Shown in pieces: positions 1 through 5,701 of a stretch of 6,174 bases of DNA. The DNA is taken from the NCBI GenBank assembly GCA_001799195.1, contig MGSU01000235.1, positions 4,204 to 10,377 on the forward strand, written 5' to 3'. How positions within the stretch are numbered: the first letter of the stretch is position 1; every line of letters begins with the position of its first letter. The DNA comes from Deltaproteobacteria bacterium RIFOXYA12_FULL_61_11 (GTDB taxonomy: Bacteria > Bdellovibrionota_F > JAHFAK01 > YA12-FULL-61-11). Below the pieces are notes generated by a model. It made no database searches and was not told the DNA's origin. It saw nothing but the letters and a program-made list of their open reading frames with translations. Made by a program: the position numbers and the translations under genes.

Positions 1-856
1 TCTTGACGAGGTTATAGAGCACCCGCTTCCATTGGCGTTCGTCCAGATAGAGGACTTTGACCGGGGCGGCGGTGAGGTGCAACTCGACCGAAGTGCCCTT
101 CAGGAACAATCCCAGACTCTGCCTCAGGTCTTCCATGAACTCATCCCCGTAGACCTTGCGCACGAGCGCCGTGGTCTTGCCCTTGGCAAAGGCCAGGATG
201 TTCTCGACCATGTGGTTGCAGAGGTCCATGTGCTGCTCGATCTGCCGGAGCAACTGCTGTTTCTCTCGTGAATCGTCGCTCTGGGCGAGCAGGTCCGCGG
301 CAAGGGAGATCACGCTGAGAGGCGAACGCAGGTCGTGGAGCAGTCCAGAGAGCATGCTGCCGATCGTAGACAGTTTCTCCGCCTCGTGGACCTGGCGGCG
401 CTGCGTCTCGATGGTGCCCAAGTATTGCTCCGAGGTCGAACGGAAGCGCAGGGCCATCTCTCGCAACAGTTCGAGCAGGAACGCAACGTGGCGTCCGAGC
501 CGGAACAAGCTCTCCCGTTCGATCCTGAATACCTGCAGGGGCGTCTCGGCCGTCACCGTGGCGGTGCGTTCACGCTCGTCGAACAGGGAGATCTCGCCGA
601 TAACATCGCCACGGTGCAACCTGGCCAATTCGAGGGCCTCCCCCGAGGCCGAACGCCGACTGACGCTGGCCTCACCGGAAAGGACGAAGAAGAGCTCCGC
701 CCCCTTGGAACCCTCGGCGACGAGCACCTCTCCCGGGGAGCAGGAGAGGAATTCGCCGCTGGCGAGGAGGTCCTCGAGTCCCTCGTGGTCGAGGGTCCTG
801 GTCAAAGTCAGTCCTTGCAAGCTCGTGCGCAGTTCTTCACGGGTCGGAGCGGTCAT
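1..856 (-). CDS. Cyclic-nucleotide-binding-domain sensor histidine kinase (3' part beyond the window)
   Basis: I translated the minus strand from the ATG at 856-854: 285 residues are open to the left edge with no stop. Residues about 16-125 look like a cNMP-binding (CRP-like effector) domain. They include the phosphate-binding-cassette-like stretch GEISLFDERERTATV, with E88 and R97 at the positions that normally contact cyclic nucleotide. A short helical linker leads to a HisKA dimerisation domain with an H-box, LLHDLRSPLSVI, whose phospho-acceptor is H174. The ATPase domain begins near 255, and its N-box (ERQWKRVLYNLVK, N282) is cut by the window edge. There is no signal peptide or membrane segment, so the enzyme should be cytosolic. 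By family knowledge it would autophosphorylate and pass phosphate to a response regulator, which is not in view. The start is supported by GGAGG at 861-865, four bases upstream; the nearby ATG at 890 is out of frame. It lies 123 bp downstream of the exported protein gene on the same strand. Ligand and partner are unknown. Confidence 0.9.
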   Translation of the reverse strand, partial: MTAPTREELRTSLQGLTLTRTLDHEGLEDLLASGEFLSCSPGEVLVAEGSKGAELFFVLSGEASVSRRSASGEALELARLHRGDVIGEISLFDERERTATVTAETPLQVFRIERESLFRLGRHVAFLLELLREMALRFRSTSEQYLGTIETQRRQVHEAEKLSTIGSMLSGLLHDLRSPLSVISLAADLLAQSDDSREKQQLLRQIEQHMDLCNHMVENILAFAKGKTTALVRKVYGDEFMEDLRQSLGLFLKGTSVELHLTAAPVKVLYLDERQWKRVLYNLVK

Positions 857-890
857 GGGGCCTCCGGCGGGACCGAGGGGTACTATCCAT

Positions 891-919
891 GCTCTAGCAG
901 CGAGACGATGGCCTGCCAA
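891..919 (-). promoter_or_regulatory. Weak candidate promoter for the histidine kinase gene
   Basis: On the minus strand there is a TTGGCA -35-like box (919-914), a 17-bp spacer and TAGAGC (896-891) as a poor -10. The -35 matches 5 of 6 consensus bases and the -10 only 3 of 6. It would give a leader of about 28 bases before the kinase ATG. Read-through from the upstream gene is an equally good explanation for kinase expression, because no intrinsic terminator is visible in the 123-bp gap. Confidence 0.25.
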
Positions 920-979
920 GGATATTCGGGGGCTTCGCCCTGAGTTGGGGTCTTACCGTACTGGGTCCGATCCGGGTGT

Positions 980-2365
980 TCAGCCGGTGATGAAGAAGAG
1001 GCGGGAGAGCACCGCGGCCGCGGGAATCCCACGCAGGACTCCGATCAGGTCGGTCACGTTCTGGGGATTGGCCTCGGGCAGCAACCCGCGGAAGGTTGGA
1101 TCCGGAAACGCGGTCGGGTGGCCGTAATCGTAGTCGTGCAGGTGATCGACAGCGTTCTTGCGATGTTGGTTCTCATAGAACTTGTTGGCAAAGAGCCTCT
1201 TGAGATCTTGGGGCGGGTTCTCGAAGAACTGGCGTACACAAACTCGAACGGTCTTCCCGGTGTTGGGGTTCTCGAGGATGGAACAGGGCTGGTCGCCGTT
1301 GTACAGGTCAAAAACCTGATCGATCGCCTCACGCTTATCCTTCTCGCGGTTGTAGAGGAACTCGGCGTGGTAGAGATAATCGCTCCCTTCCTTGGGCCTA
1401 TCGAGCGAAGCCAGGTACCAAGCGCGACCGTTGGTGATGGCTTGCTGGAAGTAGGATATCGCCTTGGCCGAGTATTCCTTGCCCTCAGGACGGAGGGTGA
1501 GGAAGTTGGCGTCGACCTTGTTGCCGCGCAACGCTTTCGTGCGTAAGAATGGGGAGTTGATCACCACGGTATGGATATCGCTGGGTTTGAAGGAGTTTTT
1601 GAAGACGTTCTCCATCGCGGTCAGACGCATCATTTCATTGGTATAGGGTCCGATCCCATCGAGGTCGTACATGGCCAAGGTGTAGATCTGCCCAATCCTG
1701 CGCTGCAGTCTACCCATCAACCCGATTACATCGTCGTGATCGACGAAGCGCATGGCGTTGCGCTTGCTGAACTGGTTGAGGTAGAAATCCATACCGAGGA
1801 ACACCGTGCGGTCGATGGTCAGCTTGAACTCGGGGTTGCGCGCGAGGAGTTCGAGCCGGGCGAGGGCCTTGCCCAACGGACCTTCGGGAGCGGCCAAGGC
1901 AAGGAGCGTGTCCTGGACATGGCCCACGGAGGTGAACTGACCCACGGCCTTGGCTATCTCTTTGGTCGCAGGGATCTCGGTGAAGTAATCATAGAAGGCT
2001 TTGGCCGTGTCCCCATAGCGGTCACGCAGCTGCTTGCGCAGGCTGATCAGGATTTGCAAGCTGCGGGCATGCAAGGTTAGCGAGGTGCTGACCAGGTCGC
2101 GCCCGCGCCAGATTACATAGCGGAAATCCTTGAGCGGTAAGAGCATGGCCTTGTAGAAGAGGACCTCACTGCCTTTATCGGGCATAGCCTCGAGTTTCGC
2201 CAGGAACTCGGCGACCTGGGCCGGGGTGGTCACCTTGCGCAATTCCTCGTTGAGTTCTTTCGCCTTGGGAGTCAAAAAGTCATTGAAGGTGCCGGTCGCT
2301 GCCTGCACCGCCGGTCCGAGGAGCAGGGCGAAGGTTAAGACAATAAACAGGATTCTCGAAAGCAT
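980..2365 (-). CDS. Exported protein of unknown family, 461 residues
   Basis: I do not recognise the family. The ATG at 2365-2363 is chosen because AAAGGAGG lies 5-12 bases upstream and a signal peptide starts exactly there; a GTG 15 bases further upstream is in frame but overlaps that ribosome site. Residues 1-22 (MLSRILFIVLTFALLLGPAVQA) form a typical Sec signal with a VQA/A cleavage site. The mature part, about 439 residues, looks mostly alpha-helical and charged, without further membrane segments or a lipobox, so it should be periplasmic or secreted. It has only two cysteines, C361 and C376, 15 residues apart, which could form one disulfide. The C-terminal region carries an aromatic/His-rich stretch (HLHDYDYGHPTAFPDPTF) that could bind a ligand or metal, but this is speculation. 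Stop is TGA at 982-980. It is divergent from the cysteine-rich exported protein gene and is followed on the same strand by the histidine kinase. It could be a structural, envelope or substrate-binding protein; nothing in the sequence decides. Confidence 0.85.
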   Translation of the reverse strand: MLSRILFIVLTFALLLGPAVQAATGTFNDFLTPKAKELNEELRKVTTPAQVAEFLAKLEAMPDKGSEVLFYKAMLLPLKDFRYVIWRGRDLVSTSLTLHARSLQILISLRKQLRDRYGDTAKAFYDYFTEIPATKEIAKAVGQFTSVGHVQDTLLALAAPEGPLGKALARLELLARNPEFKLTIDRTVFLGMDFYLNQFSKRNAMRFVDHDDVIGLMGRLQRRIGQIYTLAMYDLDGIGPYTNEMMRLTAMENVFKNSFKPSDIHTVVINSPFLRTKALRGNKVDANFLTLRPEGKEYSAKAISYFQQAITNGRAWYLASLDRPKEGSDYLYHAEFLYNREKDKREAIDQVFDLYNGDQPCSILENPNTGKTVRVCVRQFFENPPQDLKRLFANKFYENQHRKNAVDHLHDYDYGHPTAFPDPTFRGLLPEANPQNVTDLIGVLRGIPAAAVLSRLFFITG

Positions 2366-2380
2366 GGTTCCTCCTTTCAC

Positions 2381-2405
2381 CGCCCTACGGGCGAGTATTT
2401 CTCGC
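2381..2405 (-). promoter_or_regulatory. Two overlapping small hairpins in the leader of the 461-residue exported protein
   Basis: In transcript sense the leader contains GCGAG-AAATA-CTCGC (2405-2391) followed by CGCCC-GTA-GGGCG (2393-2381), just upstream of the AAAGGAGG ribosome site. The two 5-bp stems share three bases (2393-2391), so they could not both form fully. Neither is followed by a T run, so they are not intrinsic terminators. A role in mRNA stability or translation control is only a possibility; chance is likely at this GC content. Confidence 0.3.
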
Positions 2406-2415
2406 GAACCCCGGC

Positions 2416-2444
2416 ACTGTACGGCAATGCTACCGGAGAGTCAA
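2416..2444 (-). promoter_or_regulatory. Sigma-70-type promoter of the 461-residue exported protein gene
   Basis: Reading the minus strand, TTGACT (2444-2439) is followed by exactly 17 bases and TACAGT (2421-2416). The -35 matches 5 of 6 and the -10 matches 4 of 6 consensus bases. Transcription would start near 2409, giving a leader of about 44 bases that includes the AAAGGAGG ribosome site. Position, spacing and orientation agree with the gene that follows. Confidence 0.6.
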
Positions 2445-2467
2445 ATGTCCTAGGAACAACCTCTCTC

Positions 2468-2490
2468 GAGGTACGGGTACCATTGACCTC
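2468..2490. promoter_or_regulatory. Dyad-symmetric cluster, possible activator binding site
   Basis: Two inverted repeats are nested here: GGTAC-GG-GTACC at 2470-2481 and, around it, GAGGT (2468-2472) paired with ACCTC (2486-2490). The cluster is about 150-160 bp upstream of the sigma-54 box and about 25 bp upstream of the opposing -35 box. That is a reasonable place for an upstream activating sequence of an enhancer-binding protein, or for a regulator acting on both divergent genes. A further short dyad, GCCA-CT-TGGC, lies at 2532-2541. Apart from these, I see no gene or other signal in 2491-2592. Confidence 0.3.
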
Positions 2491-2599
2491 ACGGCAGAGG
2501 ATACCGAGCATGGAAGAGCACCTCGCCGGGGGCCACTTGGCGTTTTGCAGGGCTCACCGAAGAGGGGCAAGAATACCCCAAGTCAACCGCAATTCACAG

Positions 2600-2612
2600 T
2601 AATAGCTTGAAT
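2600..2612 (+). promoter_or_regulatory. IHF-like binding site
   Basis: TAATAGCTTGAAT matches the reverse complement of the IHF consensus (YAANNNNTTGATW) at all but one specified base. It lies in an AT-rich stretch (about 2600-2628), unlike the surrounding GC-rich DNA, and is centred about 49 bases upstream of the predicted sigma-54 transcription start. That is where IHF commonly bends DNA to bring an enhancer-bound activator to the polymerase. The consensus is degenerate, so the context carries much of the weight. Confidence 0.5.
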
Positions 2613-2628
2613 TAGTTAATAGTAAATT

Positions 2629-2644
2629 CGGCACAGTATTTGCT
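2629..2644 (+). promoter_or_regulatory. Sigma-54 (RpoN) -24/-12 promoter
   Basis: CGGCACAGTATTTGCT matches TGGCAC-N5-TTGCW with a single mismatch, at the first T. The invariant GG (2630-2631) and GC (2642-2643) are separated by exactly 10 bases, as sigma-54 requires. Transcription would start near 2655, giving a leader of about 37 bases to the ATG at 2692, with GGAG (2682-2685) as ribosome site. An IHF-like site and AT-rich DNA lie directly upstream. The consequence, from family knowledge, is that transcription would need an ATP-dependent enhancer-binding protein; none is encoded in this window. Confidence 0.72.
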
Positions 2645-2691
2645 TGGCTGTCTTTCCGGAAACAAATCACGGGGTTCTTGCGGAGTTTCTC

Positions 2692-3213
2692 ATGCGTTCC
2701 AGGTTGTTCATCGCTGCCTTTCTACTCAGTATGCTCACAAACCATGCCCTCGCCATGAGCCAGGGTGAGGACTGTCAGGTCAAGATCGAGTGTTCTGGCG
2801 ATGCCAGCCTGTCCGTCGATCTCGGCCCCCTCCTCCGTTTCGAGATTGCTCCAGAGCAGAGCACCGCCCTGCGGTTGGAGATCCCGGTGCGGGTCGACAG
2901 TTGGTGCGGTGGCCGTTACGAACGGATCGCCCGCGATCTCGAATTGGTGATTCCTGCCGGCACCCTCGCTCCAGGGGATTACGTGGTCCAGTTCGAACAA
3001 GCCGGTGTGGTGCGCCAACTCGCGGCGGCTCCGGTCACCTCGTTCGATGTCTGTGCCTTCCTCACCTTGGTCCGTCTCGGCAACGAAACCGAGCAAGGCA
3101 GAACCACTCATCGCTGCGGGTTACGCCAGAATACGGGTTTGAGCTTCATCGCCGAGGGCACCTGCCCCCAGGGCAAGAACGAAGAGGCTCAGCCAAACCC
3201 AGCCGCTCAATAA
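2692..3213 (+). CDS. Small exported cysteine-rich protein of unknown family, 173 residues
   Basis: The start at ATG 2692 follows GGAG (2682-2685) at 6 bases and opens directly into a Sec signal peptide, MRSRLFIAAFLLSMLTNHALA, with likely cleavage after A21. An in-frame TTG at 2644 would place the start inside the sigma-54 promoter and bury the signal, so it is rejected. The mature protein, about 152 residues, has six cysteines (28, 34, 72, 121, 142, 158), an even number that fits three disulfides and a periplasmic or extracellular location. The middle (about 38-118) alternates hydrophobic and polar residues as in a beta-sandwich. It includes VIPAGTLAPGDYVVQFEQAG, which resembles strand-turn-strand segments of Ig-like folds. 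The tail after 160 is hydrophilic (GKNEEAQPNPAAQ) and probably disordered. I do not recognise the family. It is transcribed divergently from the 461-residue exported protein and convergently with the alcohol dehydrogenase, whose stop is 24 bp away. Confidence 0.8.
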   Translation: MRSRLFIAAFLLSMLTNHALAMSQGEDCQVKIECSGDASLSVDLGPLLRFEIAPEQSTALRLEIPVRVDSWCGGRYERIARDLELVIPAGTLAPGDYVVQFEQAGVVRQLAAAPVTSFDVCAFLTLVRLGNETEQGRTTHRCGLRQNTGLSFIAEGTCPQGKNEEAQPNPAAQ

Positions 3214-3237
3214 AACGACAACGATCAAAACCTGATA

Positions 3238-4380
3238 TCAGAAGGCCCGCTCATAGATCGCTCTGACCTCGTGCGGTTCGAGCAAGGCTACTCTGCCCAC
3301 TCGGCGCCCCTGCGTGGCCAATTCGACGAGGGTAGGAATTTCCTCCCGCGTGAGCCCCAATTCCCCCAGGGTCAGCGGCGCTCCCCAGCGGTGATAGGTC
3401 GCCACCAAGGCTTCCAGACCAGCGTTCGCATCAGTAGCGCCGAACACGTTCCTGGCCCAACGGTCGAATATGGCGCTGTGCTGTGGATGAACCTGAGCGA
3501 TCCAGGCGGGGAAGAGCACGGCCAATCCCGCCCCGTGGGCAACCTCGGGGTGCAGTGCGCTGACCGCGTGCTCGAGGGTATGGGAGGTCCAATCACCACC
3601 GTCGAATTGGGCCCCGGAGAGACCATTCAGAGCCAGGGTCGCTGCCCAAGCAAGGTTGGAACGCTGAGCGAGGTCGGCAGGGTCCTCGCGCAGAGCTTCG
3701 GCAGCCTTGATCACCGTGCGTAGTAACGCTTCATCGATGGCCAACGTCGTCTCTTGGTCGCTGCCGAGGAAATAGAACTCGAGCACGTGCGAAATCGCAT
3801 CGACCGCGCCGTTGACCGTCTGCTGCCAGGGCAGCGAGAGTTGCACGGAAGGATCGATGATGGTCACCCGGGGGAACAGGGCCGGACCGATGAGGGGCCA
3901 TTTCTTCAACTCCGCCTCATTGGTCACTACCGCGAAGGGATTCATCTCGGAGCCGGTCGCCGAAATGGTCAGGACCGTGAAGTGCGGCAGAGCATCGTGG
4001 ACCGGAATGGACTGGGCGATGAAGGCCCAGATGTCGTCCTCGCGACATCCGGCGGCCATGGCCTTTGTTGCATCGATCACGCTGCCTCCACCGACCGAGA
4101 GCAGTGCTTCTGCCTTGCACGCTCGCGCCGCCTCGACCCCAGCGCGAACCTTGGCGAGATCGGGGTTCGGAGTAATCCCCCAAAACTCTTCCCATTCCAC
4201 TCCGGCCTCGCCCAGGGATGCGACGACCTGGGAGTAGACTCCGTTCTTGCGGATCGAACCCCCGCCGGCGGTCAGCAGGATCTTGCGGAAGCCCGCGCGG
4301 GCCAACTCCTCGCCGATATTGCTGATGCAGCCCTGGCCGAAGATGACCTTGGTCGGATTGTGGAAGACGAATTGGTTCAT
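3238..4380 (-). CDS. Iron-containing (group III) alcohol dehydrogenase, butanol dehydrogenase/YqhD-like
   Basis: This 380-residue cytosolic enzyme reduces aldehydes to alcohols or oxidises alcohols with NAD(P)H. Its length is normal for the family. The N-terminal Rossmann-like half opens with FHNPTKVIFGQGCISNIGEE. It carries GGGS (39-42) and the cofactor loop GGGSVIDATKAMA (97-109), followed by TISATGSEMN (138-147). The C-terminal helical half supplies the metal ligands: D194 and H198 in NGAVDAISHVLEF, H267 in SHTLEH, and H282 in HPEVAHGAGLAVLFPAW. The family match is to the BDH/YqhD branch, often NADPH-dependent and linked to detoxifying reactive aldehydes; the real substrate is not visible. 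The start at ATG 4380 is supported by GAGGTG (4392-4387). Upstream in-frame codons overlap the adaptor's end and read as low-complexity Ser/Pro sequence, so they are excluded. Stop is TGA at 3240-3238, convergent with the cysteine-rich exported protein. A promoter at 4414-4442 suggests expression separate from the transporter operon. Confidence 0.95.
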   Translation of the reverse strand: MNQFVFHNPTKVIFGQGCISNIGEELARAGFRKILLTAGGGSIRKNGVYSQVVASLGEAGVEWEEFWGITPNPDLAKVRAGVEAARACKAEALLSVGGGSVIDATKAMAAGCREDDIWAFIAQSIPVHDALPHFTVLTISATGSEMNPFAVVTNEAELKKWPLIGPALFPRVTIIDPSVQLSLPWQQTVNGAVDAISHVLEFYFLGSDQETTLAIDEALLRTVIKAAEALREDPADLAQRSNLAWAATLALNGLSGAQFDGGDWTSHTLEHAVSALHPEVAHGAGLAVLFPAWIAQVHPQHSAIFDRWARNVFGATDANAGLEALVATYHRWGAPLTLGELGLTREEIPTLVELATQGRRVGRVALLEPHEVRAIYERAF

Positions 4381-4413
4381 GCAAAGCACCTCATTCACCC
4401 TTCGATCCGGGGG

Positions 4414-4442
4414 ATGATAGGAGCGCGAGAAGGGAAATGCAA
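4414..4442 (-). promoter_or_regulatory. Candidate sigma-70-type promoter of the alcohol dehydrogenase gene
   Basis: On the minus strand, TTGCAT (4442-4437) is separated by 17 bases from TATCAT (4419-4414). The -10 matches 5 of 6 and the -35 matches 3 of 6 consensus bases. The start would be near 4407, leaving about 26 bases of leader with the GAGGTG ribosome site. A tandem repeat and a G10 tract lie immediately upstream of the weak -35, which suggests activator-dependent or variable expression. A small dyad ATCC-GGG-GGAT (4405-4415) overlaps the start region. Confidence 0.5.
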
Positions 4443-4445
4443 TCG

Positions 4446-4468
4446 AGCTGGAGATAGCTGGAGATAGC
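4446..4468. repeat. 10-bp tandem repeat, 2.3 copies
   Basis: The unit AGCTGGAGAT occurs at 4446-4455 and 4456-4465 and is followed by AGC at 4466-4468. The period is close to one turn of the helix, so both copies present the same face to a protein. The array begins 3 bp upstream of the dehydrogenase promoter's -35 box and ends next to the G10 tract. Confidence 0.85.
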
Positions 4469-4469
4469 A

Positions 4470-4479
4470 GGGGGGGGGG
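4470..4479. repeat. Homopolymeric G10 tract
   Basis: Ten consecutive G on the plus strand (C10 in the transcripts) lie between the adaptor stop and the dehydrogenase promoter. Tracts of this length are prone to slipped-strand length change in many bacteria and are also prone to sequencing error. The tract is outside both genes, so length change would alter promoter spacing or leader structure rather than a reading frame. Confidence 0.85.
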
Positions 4480-4486
4480 CGATAGG

Positions 4487-5698
4487 CTATTTAGTCTGGG
4501 CATCCAAGAGCACGGTATCGCCAGGGGCAAGACCCTCGAGCACCTCGGCTTCAAAGAGGCCGGTGCGGCCGAGTTTGACCGTGCGGGCCTCGCCGGAGGA
4601 CAATCGGACGAACCGCCGGTCCTTCTCCTCGGCCACGGCGACCAGCGGTACGATGAGGACGTCCTCGGCCACAGTGGCCCTGACTTCGGTCCTGGTGGTC
4701 ATACCCGGGCGCAACCGCGGATCCTGCGCCGCGAGCGCCACTACCATGCGCACCTCCGTGAGATTGCCCTCTGCCCCTTCCACCCCTAATCTCTCTTTGC
4801 GCGTGGTGACAAAGGAATCGATGCGCTGCACGGTCCCCTGGAGAACCAGCTCGGGGACGGCCAACACCGTGCTCGAGGCCGCATCCCCAACTTTGAAGGC
4901 TGCCACGTCCGCGGGATGGGCATAGACCACCACCTGGAAGCTGTTCATGTCCGGCAATTCCAGGACGAGGTCCCCGGAACGTACCGCCTTGCCGCGTTCG
5001 GCCTTGCCCTTGGACCAATTCAACTCCGAGAAGGGCCGGTACGTAATGCCTTCCTCCGGGGCCGGCACGGCCAAATTGGCCAGGATTTCGGCAATATCCT
5101 CCATCTCTTTCTTCTTTTGGGCGAGAACCAATTGTTTGACTTGCAAGGCATTTCTGCGCTTTTCGGCGTATTTTGCCAGTTTCTCGCGAGCCAGCTCCAG
5201 CTCCAACCGGACGGCCTCCTGGTCAAGTCGGGCCTTTTCCCGTTCCACTTCCGAGAGCAACTCCCCCTTGAGCACCCCGAGCTTGGCCTTCTCTAGCTCC
5301 ATCTCCTTGCGGCGCACCTCGAGCTCGAGGTTGATGCGTTCGAGTTCCTGGTTGCTCTCTTCTTGACGCAATTCGGCCAGGGCCACGTTGTGCTCCGAGA
5401 CCGCGTTGGTGTGCTTGTCCTGGATGATCGACTCCTCGAAACGCAGTACGGTCTCGCCCTTGTGTATACTAGTGCCGTCTTCCGGGATTTCGGCGATGGT
5501 CAGCTTGTCGGCAATATTCCAGCTCACCATGGGAGTGCGGATCTCGATCTTGCGTTCTGCGATCAACTCGCCGCCGAGCACCCGACGATCGACAATGGTG
5601 CCTTTCCGGAGGACACCGAGCGCGGGATCCGCGAACCCCTGGGAGAGGAAGAGACTCGGGAGCAGCACGACGAAGAAGACGAGGGAAACGAGCGGCAT
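4487..5698 (-). CDS. Periplasmic adaptor (membrane fusion) subunit of a MacAB-type export system
   Basis: This 403-residue protein should link an inner-membrane ABC permease to an outer-membrane channel. Residues 1-23 form a Sec signal (MPLVSLVFFVVLLPSLFLSQGFA). A first lipoyl half (about 45-95, ending GTSIHKGETVLRFEES) leads into a long charged coiled coil (about 95-205, many Glu/Lys/Leu heptads such as LELEVRRKEMELEKAKLGVL). The second lipoyl half follows (about 207-250, VRSGDLVLELPDM), then a beta-barrel (about 252-345) containing the family signature DPRLRPGMTTRTEV (326-339), and a membrane-proximal domain to the end (LVAVAEEKDRRFVRL...GLAPGDTVLL). The start at ATG 5698 is 3 bp after the permease stop, with GGAG inside the permease's last codons, so the two are translationally coupled. 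Stop is TAG at 4489-4487. The second lipoyl half carries an unusual insertion (ITYRPFSELNWSKGKAERG, about 218-236). Exported substrate unknown. Confidence 0.9.
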   Translation of the reverse strand: MPLVSLVFFVVLLPSLFLSQGFADPALGVLRKGTIVDRRVLGGELIAERKIEIRTPMVSWNIADKLTIAEIPEDGTSIHKGETVLRFEESIIQDKHTNAVSEHNVALAELRQEESNQELERINLELEVRRKEMELEKAKLGVLKGELLSEVEREKARLDQEAVRLELELAREKLAKYAEKRRNALQVKQLVLAQKKKEMEDIAEILANLAVPAPEEGITYRPFSELNWSKGKAERGKAVRSGDLVLELPDMNSFQVVVYAHPADVAAFKVGDAASSTVLAVPELVLQGTVQRIDSFVTTRKERLGVEGAEGNLTEVRMVVALAAQDPRLRPGMTTRTEVRATVAEDVLIVPLVAVAEEKDRRFVRLSSGEARTVKLGRTGLFEAEVLEGLAPGDTVLLDAQTK

Positions 5699-5701
5699 GA
5701 T

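Larger units (their letters stand above)
4409..4486 (-). promoter_or_regulatory. C-rich, G-poor transcript segment, candidate Rho utilisation site
   Basis: In transcript sense, the 78 bases directly after the adaptor stop contain, by hand count, 39 C and only 8 G, and are pyrimidine-rich with little base-pairing potential. Such C-over-G bubbles are typical of rut sites where Rho loads. No hairpin-plus-T-run terminator is present after the adaptor gene, so Rho-dependent termination is a reasonable way for the export operon to end before the dehydrogenase gene. Confidence 0.4.

Noticed and set aside
928-946. GGGC-TTC-GCCC hairpin between the exported protein gene and the kinase as a terminator
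   Set aside because: The stem is only 4 bp and no T run follows on the minus strand.
156-1127. A 323-codon open frame on the plus strand
   Set aside because: It runs antisense across the histidine kinase and the 3' end of the exported protein gene. The product is Ser/Arg-rich with no domain, and the minus-strand translation shows clear cNMP and HisKA motifs, so it is a shadow of GC-rich coding.
2483-2504. TTGACC at 2483-2488 as a sigma-70 promoter for the plus-strand gene
   Set aside because: The only -10-like match (GATACC) is 11 bp away, far too short, and nothing suitable lies at 16-18 bp.
2644-2691. TTG start 16 codons upstream for the cysteine-rich exported protein
   Set aside because: This start falls inside the sigma-54 promoter and upstream of its predicted transcript start, and it would put 16 non-signal residues before a clear signal peptide.
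3232-3241. CTGATATCAG palindrome between the convergent genes as a bidirectional terminator
   Set aside because: It is a perfect 10-bp palindrome with no loop and no flanking T run, and it includes the dehydrogenase stop codon; probably chance.
3754-4467. A 237-codon open frame on the plus strand
   Set aside because: It is antisense to the alcohol dehydrogenase, whose family motifs and metal ligands are unmistakable on the other strand.
4381-4554. 58-residue N-terminal extension of the alcohol dehydrogenase
   Set aside because: It overlaps the adaptor's coding end, is low-complexity Ser/Pro-rich, and the ATG at 4380 has its own GAGGTG ribosome site and matches the usual family start.
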